From assembly GCA_963675135.1 (NCBI GenBank), contig OY776125.1:41818513-41882512 (forward strand): 64,000 bases of DNA, given 5' to 3'. Shown here piece after piece: positions 53,871-63,374 of the stretch; position 1 is the stretch's first letter, and every line of letters begins with the position of its first letter. The stretch comes from Galeopsis tetrahit (lineage: Eukaryota > Streptophyta > Magnoliopsida > Lamiales > Lamiaceae). Both the position numbers and the translations under genes were made by a program. The notes under the pieces were generated by a model. That model was not told the origin of the DNA and ran no database searches. It saw only the letters and a program-made list of their open reading frames with translations.

Positions 53871-56800
53871 ATGACAACTATCAATATTATTAGTGAATCT
53901 AACGAAGTTGCAGGAACATTTGATTCAAATTTCTGGGTTCGCGAAAAGGGCATTTTTGTAGAAAATGTAGTATATTTCAATGGCCGACACAATGCTGAAA
54001 ATCAAGCGATTCTGACAATGTGCGAGGAGTGTGGGCTAAGGAAATTTCTGGAATCATCTCCACTGAATGTCTATGAACCGGAGGCTATGGAATTTTATCT
54101 ACAGCTCAAAGGTGATAAAAATGGTGTTCACTCCATGCTTTCTGGGCATAAGGTCACGATTACAAGGGAAATCCTAGAAGTAATGTTGGATTTGCCTCAA
54201 GGCCTGGTGGACATTATGAATTACAAAGCTGGAGAAGAGAAGGAATGTGTAGGAAGATGGTCAGGTGTTGAAACAGAGTCCTTGACTAATCTGAAGAAGG
54301 ATGTTCTCCCTACTGGTCTTCAATTTTTGATGGACATAGCCGGAAAGTGCTTGTTAGGGCAACATCATAGCCAGGATGCTTTATCAAGTTCCAAAATTCG
54401 AATTATGGCTGCAATCATCGACAGAGTTCAAGGTGATTGGCAAGGATTTTTCTTGGAAAGGTTATTGACTGAGAAAGACAAAGTTTTGTTCGATGAGGAT
54501 ACCATGGAATTTTCGATTAAATCGAAACTAGGGTTCGGAAACAAGTTGAGTTTCTTGTTGCCGCAGTTGGTCAAAAAGCCTTATTGGAGTAATCCCAAGA
54601 AATTCCATCATGGAAAATTCTTGATGAAGAAGGAGTCTGTTCGTTTTGAACAAGAGAATCCTTTGGAGCAACCCCAAGAGCTTGAAGCACAAGAATCTGG
54701 TGATTCAATGTACCGATCTGATGATAATCAACCTGAGATTAGATCGAAGGCGAGGCATGATCCGAGCAGTATTAGACCCAGGAGAGGAAGGTCTGCTACA
54801 GCTGCCTCAGAGCCAACAGTCAGATTTGTTGAGACTATGGTGCAAGCAAGCTCAGAAGAGCAAGAGGTTAGTGTTCCTAGTCCTATTGCTTTGCATAAGA
54901 GAACTAAGAGGAGAAGTGCTAGGAGAAAGTTTGTTGATGTTTCTTCTACCCCTTCAAACTCTGAACCAAGCCCAGCTGAAACCCAAAACCCTCGACCTTC
55001 ATGTTCTGGACAATCAGCTCACTACTTTCCTGTGACTCAGAACACTCCCCATTCATCCCCTCAGAACATTAATCTTCAACCTACTCCTATTTCAAGTCCT
55101 CAACATCAACCTTCACCACATCATTCACCAACACAGATTCATGATCACTCTACTAAACATGAATTTGAGCCTTCTACTGTACCAATTGACATTTCATCAT
55201 CCCCTGAACCTGAATTTATAACTCCTAAACCTGCTGATTTAATGGAGTATACTATCTGTGATAAAGAGGATAGAATCAGGATAGATTTGAGGATAGCTTT
55301 GTTGAAGCAATTTCCTGGATTGGATGAAAGCTCAGTTGAGTTTGAGAAACTCCTTAGGATTGGCACATGGGTGTATCTTAAGAGGAGTACTTTGAAAGAG
55401 AATTTAGCTATTATGGAAGGTATGGGTGGTGCTTCAATCTTTGATGATTGGGAAGCAGAGCAGATGCAAGCAGCTGGTGTTAACTCATTTCTTGAGCTAG
55501 TTACCCCAGAATCTGTAGTTCACCTTGTTGAAAGGCTGACAGGAATTAAATATTCTGTTGAAAAGGTTGCAACTCCTCCTACAGATGATGATTTGCTTGT
55601 GGAAAGTGAAGAGAAGGGTGTTGATGAAGCTGAGAATGCTGCTGAAAAGGATTTTATGGAAATTGATGAGGATGTTGACAATGCAACAGAAGTGTTTGAG
55701 AACACTGTTGTGATTGAAGAAACTGAAGCTTTGGAGAATCAAGATTTAAATGCTGAAGAAATGGAAAGCATTCCAATTCACTCTACTGATCCTATCATTC
55801 CTGAGGATGTGCAGGAAGAGATCAGAACAGTTCCTGTTGAGAAGGATGTTGATAATTCAAGCTTTGAAATGTTGAAAAAGCAGAATGCAGAGCTTCAAGT
55901 AAAATTGGAAGATGCTGTAAAGATGTTCCAAGAAGCTACTGACAGAATGAATAAAATGCTTGCTGAAAACTCAATTGACAGAGTTATGGAGCATACAATG
56001 TCTAAGATTTATGATCTCCATAGACTACAAGAGAAGAACTTATCTAAAGTGTTGCATGACAGGATGGAACAACACTTAACTCCCATGCAAGAGTGGCATG
56101 ATGAAGCCAAAAAGGGGGAAGATAAGATAAGAAGAGTAATGGAGCAAACTCAGTCACAACAAGCTCAATTGGTTGTGAGTCAAGATGAATTGAAAGAAGA
56201 GATTGCAATTCTGAATGAGAAATTTAAACTGAGGAAGCAACAGAAGCAAACTGAAGAAATTGTTGAGAAAAAGAAAACTGATGCTGCTGGAAGTTCTAGT
56301 CAGAAAAAGAGGAAATTAATACTGTCTGATGAAGAAGAACAAGAAGAAGAAGAAACTGGTAGACTTACCAGATCCAGAAGCAAGTTGAGAATTGGTGCTT
56401 CAAGTGAAGAAGCAGAGTTGAAAAAGAAGAAAGAAAAGGATGTCAAGTTCTTGAAAACAAGATTTGATAATCGAGTTACAGCTTTGAAAAAGAAATTGAA
56501 TGCTCAAAGAAAAGCTGAAGGAAAAGAGTTTGATAAAAATTTTCAGGATGAGAACTTTGTGGATTTTATTGTTCTAACAGAGAATATGGAACATTGGAAA
56601 AATTTGAAGAAGAAATGGCAGATTGCAAACTTCATTGTGAAGAAGTTTGGTGATCATTTGAGCAAAGAAGCTGAATTTGCTGATTTTGAAGAGTTCATGC
56701 TGAACATTGATCAAGAGTTTTGGGAAGACATAGCACAAGTTGCTGCTCATGCTGGAACAAAGATATTATGTCCTGAAGAACCGAATTGGGAACCTCCAAG

Positions 56801-56933
56801 ACTGGAAAATGGAGAACCTGATTACAAGGAGATCAACAACATAATTGCTGAGATTATCAAAGAAGAAGGAATCACTGATCATCAACATATGATAGATATC
56901 AAAGCAAGGATGTATGTTGCATTCAGAATCTGA
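53871..56933 (+). CDS. post-pol (envelope-like) protein of C unit 2, intact (1020 aa)
   Basis: It is the only full-length frame left in element C; its function is unknown. An N-terminal domain lies at 1-260 (GLRKFLESSP near 53, EFYLQ near 74, LDLPQGLVDI). A basic and Ser/Pro/His-rich linker follows (270-440). The middle block is at 455-560 (YTICDKED, then EGMGGASIFDDWEAEQ near 515). After an acidic stretch comes a heptad-rich coiled coil at about 664-787, then a basic nuclear-signal-like tract (SQKKRKL near 810, TRSRSKLR near 830). The C-terminal domain is at 860-1020 (WQIANFIVKKFGD, WEPPRL). No signal peptide or membrane span is visible, so an envelope role is not supported by sequence. The GMGG block and the C-terminal domain are shared with B. 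It may be translated from a separate RNA; a TATA-like box lies 400 bp upstream. Confidence 0.87.
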   Translation: MTTINIISESNEVAGTFDSNFWVREKGIFVENVVYFNGRHNAENQAILTMCEECGLRKFLESSPLNVYEPEAMEFYLQLKGDKNGVHSMLSGHKVTITREILEVMLDLPQGLVDIMNYKAGEEKECVGRWSGVETESLTNLKKDVLPTGLQFLMDIAGKCLLGQHHSQDALSSSKIRIMAAIIDRVQGDWQGFFLERLLTEKDKVLFDEDTMEFSIKSKLGFGNKLSFLLPQLVKKPYWSNPKKFHHGKFLMKKESVRFEQENPLEQPQELEAQESGDSMYRSDDNQPEIRSKARHDPSSIRPRRGRSATAASEPTVRFVETMVQASSEEQEVSVPSPIALHKRTKRRSARRKFVDVSSTPSNSEPSPAETQNPRPSCSGQSAHYFPVTQNTPHSSPQNINLQPTPISSPQHQPSPHHSPTQIHDHSTKHEFEPSTVPIDISSSPEPEFITPKPADLMEYTICDKEDRIRIDLRIALLKQFPGLDESSVEFEKLLRIGTWVYLKRSTLKENLAIMEGMGGASIFDDWEAEQMQAAGVNSFLELVTPESVVHLVERLTGIKYSVEKVATPPTDDDLLVESEEKGVDEAENAAEKDFMEIDEDVDNATEVFENTVVIEETEALENQDLNAEEMESIPIHSTDPIIPEDVQEEIRTVPVEKDVDNSSFEMLKKQNAELQVKLEDAVKMFQEATDRMNKMLAENSIDRVMEHTMSKIYDLHRLQEKNLSKVLHDRMEQHLTPMQEWHDEAKKGEDKIRRVMEQTQSQQAQLVVSQDELKEEIAILNEKFKLRKQQKQTEEIVEKKKTDAAGSSSQKKRKLILSDEEEQEEEETGRLTRSRSKLRIGASSEEAELKKKKEKDVKFLKTRFDNRVTALKKKLNAQRKAEGKEFDKNFQDENFVDFIVLTENMEHWKNLKKKWQIANFIVKKFGDHLSKEAEFADFEEFMLNIDQEFWEDIAQVAAHAGTKILCPEEPNWEPPRLENGEPDYKEINNIIAEIIKEEGITDHQHMIDIKARMYVAFRI
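56106..56122 (+). other. polypurine-tract copy inside the post-pol ORF (C2)
   Basis: GCCAAAAAGGGGGAAGA at residues about 745-750, identical to the copies in A (7780) and B (29494). Confidence 0.6.
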
Positions 56934-57170
56934 AGATACAGAATGAAGATGAAGGATCAAGCTCACAAGATAACATTTCTTATCCTTTAATCTTTATTTC
57001 TATATTTTTGTGTGTTACATATTTTGTTAGTATGTGTAATATGTGAAATATCTAATCTGATTGTGAATATGATATGAATTTTGAATTGATGAACTGTTAT
57101 GATAGACTACATACTTAACTACTGATTTATTAAATTTAAGTAGTTTTGGCTTCATCAAAAAGGGGGAAAT
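56934..57170 (+). promoter_or_regulatory. C unit 2 3' non-coding region and polypurine tract
   Basis: Polypurine tract AAAAAGGGGGAAA at 57157-57169, one base before LTR 3, preceded by TTTTGGCTTCATC. Confidence 0.9.
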
Positions 57171-58725
57171 TGTTGGGATATTAATCCTTGAAACAATGTT
57201 CTAGATGATGAAAGTATGTTTTGATGGCCAAAAGCAACTTAAAGTTAGTAATATATGTGGTTCTAAGTCATCTTAACTAAGTCATCTGATGAGAAACTGA
57301 AAATGAGATTATTGATCTTAATGATATCTGAAATAAGTTTACTGATCTTATTTAGTAATATTGAGAGTAAGATTACTAATCTTAGTATGGAAACTGAGAA
57401 TAAGTTTACTGATCTTATATGAGATATTTGAATCTGAGTTACTGATCTTATATACTTACTGGTCTTATATGCTTACTGATCTTATTGTTTACTGATCTGA
57501 TATATGAACTGTTAGGTACTAAGCTGATGTTTTGTATTGTATAGACAGCTTATAGTGTAGGACTTAGATATACGCATCTGTATATAGTTCAGTTGATGTA
57601 TAGATAGGTTTTATATTTGTAAGTTTGTATTTTATTATATTCAGCAATGTAAAAGTTCAGAACAGTAGATTAGAACACTAGATTAGAAGAAGATCAGAAG
57701 ACTAAGAAGACTCAGAGGACTACTTCAGAATAAGAAGACTTCAAGAAGAGTTGGAGATAAGCTTAGAAGAAATCTGGAGAAGTTTTGAACAGTTTTAAGT
57801 TACTGTGCTGACTGGCTCAGCAGAGTAAAAATCAGAAGAGTAAAAATCAGAACAGTAAGTTACTGTGCTGATTTGGTATAATTGAAGAATAAGTTTGGAA
57901 AGCTTATTTAAAGTGTAACTGAAGATTTATTGAAGAGATGCTGACTTGGAAGTTGAAGGAAGTTACAAAGTCGGTTACAAGAAGAAGTTACAAAAACAGT
58001 TTTAGAGTTAGTTGAGAGTTAGTTCACAAACTGCTAACTGTCATACTAAGTTCTATAAATACTGTGTGATCTCCTACTGCTAAGACTACTGATCTTAAAG
58101 CATTCACAAGCAATCTAAGTCTACAGAGCACAAGAAGAACTCACAGAGTTGAAGGAGATTAAAGAAGAGAAGAGCCACTAAATTGAAGAGAAGAATCAAA
58201 GGCTATTCAAAGAGAAGTTTTACTTTTCAAGTTTTAAGTTTGTATTTTGTAAAACAAGTGTGCTAGTTACTTGTAGAATTACTAGTAGATCGAAGATATA
58301 CCTGGTGGTATAATCGATAAGATCACAGTCTTAATCTTTGGACTTTAAGCCACAAGAAACTCAAGAAGGAAGAGTTAATAAAACATCACAACTGGGATTG
58401 TGAGAGTGGATGTAGACTTATTGGTCGAACCACTATAAAATTTTGTGTTCTTTACATTTTATGTTTGATATTTGTGTGAATTTTTTAACTAAGAACATTA
58501 AAGATTTACAAAGATAAAGATCTAAAGAAAAGTTGAGTATAAACTAGTAAGGCTCATACAGTTTTGAAAGTACTGATCTGAGCTAAGTAAGCACAGTATA
58601 GTACATAAGAAGACTAAATTCCGCATTGCATATTCTGATATTTTGAAAGATTTTTGAAAGTCTATTCACCCCTCCCCTCTAGACTTTCTTAGCTTACTCA
58701 ATCTTAACTCAACTTGGGACCAACA
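57171..58725 (+). repeat. LTR 3 of element C (1555 bp)
   Basis: It ends GGGACCAACA before the target duplication TTTTC. It lacks the 20-bp ATATGTAAGTTACTGATCTT unit and has several private changes (for example ATACGCATCT, CAGCAATGTA, AAATTTTGTGTTC). TATA box at 58053-58062. Confidence 0.95.
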
Positions 58726-58730
58726 TTTTC

Positions 58731-60239
58731 TTTTATTAATTGAAATACTCTAGACAAAATAATAATAATAATAATCTTCTTAGTTATATTTTCTCACAAA
58801 TTGCACTTCCTAAAACATTAAATAGCTAATCTAACAATTGAAAAAAAAAACATTAGAGTAAATAACCATGTAACTTTTGTAGTTTGATGATGGAAAAAAA
58901 AAAAAAACAAATTGGATGCAATATAAATTGTACTCCATTTGTCTCATTTTATTTATTGTATTTGTCATTAAAAGTTGTTTACGAAATAAATAAATTATTA
59001 AATATCAATAAAAATGTGTGTAATATCATCAGTTAATACATATTGAAATATGATATTAAATTCTTAAATTAGTGCAAAATGGGTCTCAAAAAAAATCTCC
59101 TATAAAATGGGGGTATATTTTAATATACCTTTTAGGTTGTCTTTGGAGGGAGGTGTTTCAAATGAAAAGTTTTAAAAATAGTTGGATTTCAAATGACATG
59201 GTTTTGATTTAAAATTTCCTAAATTTTAACTTAAAAAATATGTTAAGAATTTTAAATCTATTCATTACTTTTTAATTCAATTTTAATCCAAGAAGTGAAT
59301 TTGATGTATTTAAAATCTATAGATCAAATCTCTCTATCAAACTGAATTTCTTTTACACAGGCTTGATCAAATCTCTCTATTCAACTGAATTTCTTTTACA
59401 CAGGCTTGACAGAAACATTTTTACTTAGCCAATCCATCTTGCACCTGTGGAAAATTTTCATAAATGCTCAAACGCACTTTTAATAATTGACTTATTATTC
59501 TACACAACCCAAACATTTTAAACAATATCATTGTTTTTTTTGTTGTTGAATTGTTTTAAACAACAGGATTGTTCTAGTTTTAACACTATAAACTCTTAAA
59601 ATTAAAAGTAAAAAATACATAAAACGAAAGAGACAATGTAAAAAGTACACTCATGCACAATATACAAGCCAAACTTTCCCTATTGACAAATTGAAGAAAA
59701 TGAGAACGAAATGAAATTTGGGAGAAGGTAGTGTAAGAGAAATGGTCAAAGGTGAAAATCAACTTTCTTTCGCCTTAAAAATCATTTTTGATACAACCCT
59801 CCATAAATAACGACATACCCATCTCTATATCCAAAGGCCTGCCGATTAAACAATTCAATACATACAAAACTCAATTTCTTTGTTGAAACAAACCAACCAC
59901 ACCTATTCTGGCTAATATAGGGTTTAGACCCAATAGTGCAAGTTACAGCTGACATCAAGCCAAAAGCTGCCGTGACACATTGCTAAAAAATTTAAAAATC
60001 CAATCAACAAGACGTGTGAAACAGTAAGACGACAAGGCATCATGCTACGCTCCATATAATATCAAATTAGAAAAGCAAATGCAAACTAATCATGAAACCT
60101 CCATAACTTGTTTTACCACAGAACTGTGTCTTAACATTGATAGTCGTCAAAACCAAATATCCATAAAATTCAAACAACTCTCCACCAAAAAAAACAAATA
60201 TCTTTTAGATGCTAAACTTAAAAGATTGGAAATCCCAGT
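58731..60239. other. intergenic DNA and probable RPL38 3' flank
   Basis: No ORF of note. A 42-bp direct duplication (ATCAAATCTCTCTAT ... ACACAGGCTTG) lies at about 59328-59410. The part nearest 60240 should hold the 3' UTR and poly(A) site of the minus-strand RPL38 gene; I cannot place them. Confidence 0.55.
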
Positions 60240-61484
60240 TCATAGGTCTTGAACACTCAAACCTGGAAACAAAACAGAAAACAAAGAGTATCAGTAAACT
60301 ATGTTTTCTAAAATCTAATTTTCAGGGGGAGAAGAAAAGGCATGAATCAAGCTACTCAGGGTACCAAAAAACCACAGTAACATAAACATTATTTACAAGT
60401 ATTCTTCCATAGAATAATGAGATATAGAACCAGAAAGTAGGTTTTTTATGGAAACAACCACATGCATAAATCACTTATACACCTTATCATGTACAAATAT
60501 TTTATGCATGTGGTTGGTTCATAAGAAACACTCTTTCTGGTTTCATATCAAAACTGTTCCTCCATATATCAGTAACAAAAGAACCACAGCCAGTGCACAT
60601 TAAAGAGGGGCAAATACAAAGGCTTCAAAACATATACTCCTTACTAACTAAAGCCTAGTTATTGACTGCATTTACAGATTAAAATGACACAAGATGATAA
60701 AAAACTAGATATGCCTGTCTCCACAGTTTTATATCAATCTCCATTGATCGTTCTGAACATTTGTTAAACACAGATAGTTTTATATCAATCTCCATTGATC
60801 GTTCTGAACATTTGTTAAACACAGAAAAATTGGGACTCAAACAAGTAAATTGAATCACAAAAAAATTATGCTTATTAATTAAAAAATCACATGGTAAGAT
60901 ACCTGGTGGAAGAGATTGCTTCAATTTGTCGGCCTTCTCGAGATCAAAGACACAGAGGGTGTACAAGTACTTTGAGCACCTAACCTTGAACTTAACAACA
61001 TCCTTCTTCGTCTTGCTTCTCTTGATCTTCACGGAACGTGCATCCTTTCTTCTAGCCGTCAGAAGGAAGTCCTTTATCTCATGAATTTGCTTCGGCTGCA
61101 CACAACATAACAGGCCAAACAATAAGATTTTTTACACAATTTCATAAAAATTACCAAACACAAGCTTATCATTTTCGACATTCATTTCAGTGGAAACACC
61201 AAGTCTCTAATTCTTTAATTTTTAGTATTTCTTTTCAAGTCAAAATTCAACAAATCAGAGACGGTTCCACCTTATCATACTGAATTTCTACAACTCAATG
61301 CCGCATTAAAATCAACCATATATACATAATAGCTAATACAAAACCGCATATCTTTTTTTCAGCACAAATATGAAAACCGCATCAACGGTATATCACAAAC
61401 TGCAAATCGATTACAATCAAAACACAGATTAACTAACGAATTACAAAATGAACAAAATTTCATGAGAGGGAAAGAGCTTACCAT
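60240..61484 (-). CDS. RPL38: 60S ribosomal protein eL38 (RPL38), three exons
   Basis: A structural protein of the large cytosolic ribosomal subunit. Coding exons on the minus strand are 61482-61484 (only the ATG), 60903-61095 and 60240-60262. Intron 1 starts ATG/GTAAGC and ends TGTGCAG/CC; intron 2 starts CCAG/GTATC and ends TTCCAG/GT. The protein starts M-P-K-Q-I-H-E-I-K-D, includes TARRKDARSVKIKRSK and KFKVRCSKYLYTL, and ends SLPPG-LSVQDL, the standard plant eL38. It is 72 residues against the usual 69, because three extra residues (T-K-K) follow KIKRSK. All splice sites fit GT-AG and the frame is intact. The upstream side has site II motifs and a TATA box typical of ribosomal-protein promoters. 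Confidence 0.95.
60263..60902 (-). other. RPL38 intron 2 with hairpin and tandem repeat
   Basis: A 640-bp intron. An imperfect hairpin spans 60427-60544, with arms of about 47 bp (GAACCAGAAAG ... CAACCACATGCATAAA and reverse). A 51-bp direct duplication lies at 60725-60826 (ATATCAATCTCCATTGATCG inside each unit). Neither disturbs the splice sites. Confidence 0.85.
61096..61481 (-). other. RPL38 intron 1
   Basis: 386 bp, directly after the start codon: donor ATG/GTAAGCTC, acceptor TGTGTGCAG/CC. An intron this close to the ATG is common in plant ribosomal-protein genes and may enhance expression. Confidence 0.9.
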
Positions 61485-61688
61485 TTTGATAAATAGAGAT
61501 TGACGGCCGCAAGAAGAGTGCAAATCTCAAACCTCAAAACCTACTGTGGGATTATATATCACGTCAACATATAAAACCTTAAATCATAATGGGCCTGAAC
61601 TAATATTGGGTTGGGTGTGGGTTTAAGGAATCTATTATGGGCCTGAACTAATATCGGGTTGGGCCGTGGGATTTTAAGGAAGGGTATT
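61485..61688 (-). promoter_or_regulatory. RPL38 promoter and 5' leader
   Basis: On the minus strand a TATA-like GATATATAAT lies at about 61550-61559, some 70 bp before the ATG. Upstream are site II motifs (AGGCCCA at 61591-61597 and 61639-61645, plus GGCCCAA near 61661), known in plants to bind TCP factors in ribosomal-protein promoters. The motif-bearing block of 48 bp (61591-61638) is duplicated in tandem (61639-61686, slightly diverged). Confidence 0.7.
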
Positions 61689-62783
61689 TGGAGTCTGTCT
61701 ATTTACACCCGGTAAATGATGCACTCCCTCATTTCTTTAATTAATATAATAATCATGTAAAAAAAAAAAATATCCTTCACTAAAAATACATCATACTAGA
61801 TGCATTATGCATCATCCCCTACTGAACACAACCCTATTGTCATTTCTTTCATTTTTTTCCTAAAGCACTACTTTCGACCGCCCCCGACATCATTTTCGGT
61901 GACCACTAAACCAAAAAAATCCATAAAATATTTAGAAAAATCACAATTTTTTTTTATAAATTTCGACCAATCAGTGTCGACCATATACACTCCCGTCGAC
62001 AAAAGTGTATATGTTTGACACAAATTGGTCGAAAAAAAAAGTACATTTTTGACCATATAATGTCGACAAAATACACTCTCTTCGACAAATTGTTGTCGAC
62101 AAGTGTGTATTTGGTTGACATTAAGTTGTCAAAAATAATAAAAAAAAAGGTTTCTACAGAAATCTGCAGAAAACCCTAACAAAAAAAGGGATGCACAAAC
62201 CTGGGTCGACAGAAGAAAGAGGTCGCACGGTCGATGGAAAAGAGAAACTGCGTCGTGCGGTCGACGCAAAAAATGGAGGGGACCGCGCTGTCGTCGGAAT
62301 CGAGGGGATAGGGAGGCTACGCCGCGCGGTCGATGCAAAAAATGGAGGGGGCCGTGTCGGAATCGAAGGGAGAGGGAGGCGCCGCGCTGCACAAAAAATG
62401 GAGGGGGTTGCGTCAGCGCCGGAATCGAGGGGAGAGTGAGGTTGTGTCGCGCTGCGCAAAAAATTGAGGGGGGCGTGCCGGCGCAGAATCGAGGGGAGAG
62501 GGAGGGAACAAAAAACACAAAAAATTGAGGGGCTGGGCCACGGCGTCGGACGGTCGGACAAGGGGGCGCGACGGTGGCTGGTGTGGGTGATGGGTTGGTG
62601 GGGGGAATGGAGAGAATGAAGATGGAATTAGGTTTTGGTGGGGGTTAGTAGTAATAGGAATTTTATGAAGATAAAGGCATTTAAGACAATTGAGGGGGTG
62701 CATCCATCTTAGACCCGATTTTAAGGGGTGCATCAATCGGGAGTGTGCATCCATCGTAAATGGAGGTGTAAATAGTCAAACTC
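61682..62783. mobile_element. probable MULE with GC-rich cargo
   Basis: A 9-bp direct repeat TTTAAGGAA (61673-61681 and 62784-62792) flanks inverted ends that share GAGTYTGNCTATTTACACC and then TGATGCACTCCC-type words; the left end has about nine extra bases. GTCGACAA / TTGTCGAC words repeat at 61970-62130. 62190-62600 is GC-rich, with loose repeats of a GGTCGACGCAAAAAATGGAG-type unit. Several frames are open there, but none has a recognisable domain. Confidence 0.55.
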
Positions 62784-63012
62784 TTTAAGGAATCTAAGTG
62801 TACGTGGGCTATTTGCCCCTCCAAACATCTTAGATGCACACCCGATACATGTACTCCTCCAAGACGATTTGTAGTTGCACTCCCTCCAAATTATATAAAA
62901 AATATTTTTTTTATTTAAAAACACCATTAATAAATATACCCAACTAAAAAAAATATAACCCTAACCCTAATTCTTTCATTCTCCTCTCATTTCAGCTGCC
63001 CCGCCCCCACAG

Positions 63013-63193
63013 CAGAGGCGGATCCAACATACAATTTGTTGTACACCCAAATTAATTGTTTTTTAATTTTTTCTTATGTAAAAAAAAAAAAAAGTTAATA
63101 ATGTCTAAAAAAAAACGATAATCAAAATTGTACACCCAATTCTAAACTTAATATATTTTGTACCCTCAAATTCTAAATCGTGGATCCGTCCTG
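63013..63193. mobile_element. hAT-like MITE (181 bp)
   Basis: Ends CAGAGGCGGATCCAAC and, reversed, CAGGACGGATCCACG. The flanking 8-mers CCCCACAG and TCCAACAG agree at six of eight. TTGTACACCC / GGGTACAAA words are subterminal. Related to 38067-38229. Confidence 0.6.
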
Positions 63194-63374
63194 TCCAACA
63201 GGGCCACAACCCTCTCCTCCTTCTGCCCCCTTTTTCTTTTCTTTGCAGCAGGTCGTCGCCTAACTCCTCCCTTCTTCCTCCTTTCCCCACCCCACTCGCC
63301 AGAGCCACTCCACCATCCCCACGCATATGCGACTACGCGAGCAGTTTTGTTTTGTTAATTTTTTTTAGGTAAAG

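Larger units (their letters stand above)
41911..58725 (+). mobile_element. non-autonomous Sirevirus-like element C, LTR-int-LTR-int-LTR
   Basis: Three LTRs of 1595, 1575 and 1555 bp enclose two internal regions of 6045 bp each. A single 5-bp duplication TTTTC (41906-41910 and 58726-58730) flanks the whole, so it entered as one insertion and gained the second unit later by unequal recombination, or moved as a tandem. The internal order is primer site, gag with a large deletion, spacer, post-pol ORF, polypurine tract. Protease, integrase, RT and RNase H are completely absent from both units. Mobilisation would need enzymes in trans. The LTRs differ widely from those of B, so B need not be the helper. 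Confidence 0.93.

Noticed and set aside
46251..56933. True retroviral envelope gene
   Set aside because: No signal peptide, transmembrane segment or cleavage site is seen in any copy; only the position after pol resembles env.
41911..58725. Assembly artefact explaining the tandem units
   Set aside because: The units and LTRs differ at specific bases and by exact 20-bp steps, which a false duplication would not produce; long reads would settle it.
62129..62561. Minus-strand Pro/Ser-rich frames
   Set aside because: Same reasoning: overlapping frames in GC-rich repeated cargo of a probable MULE.
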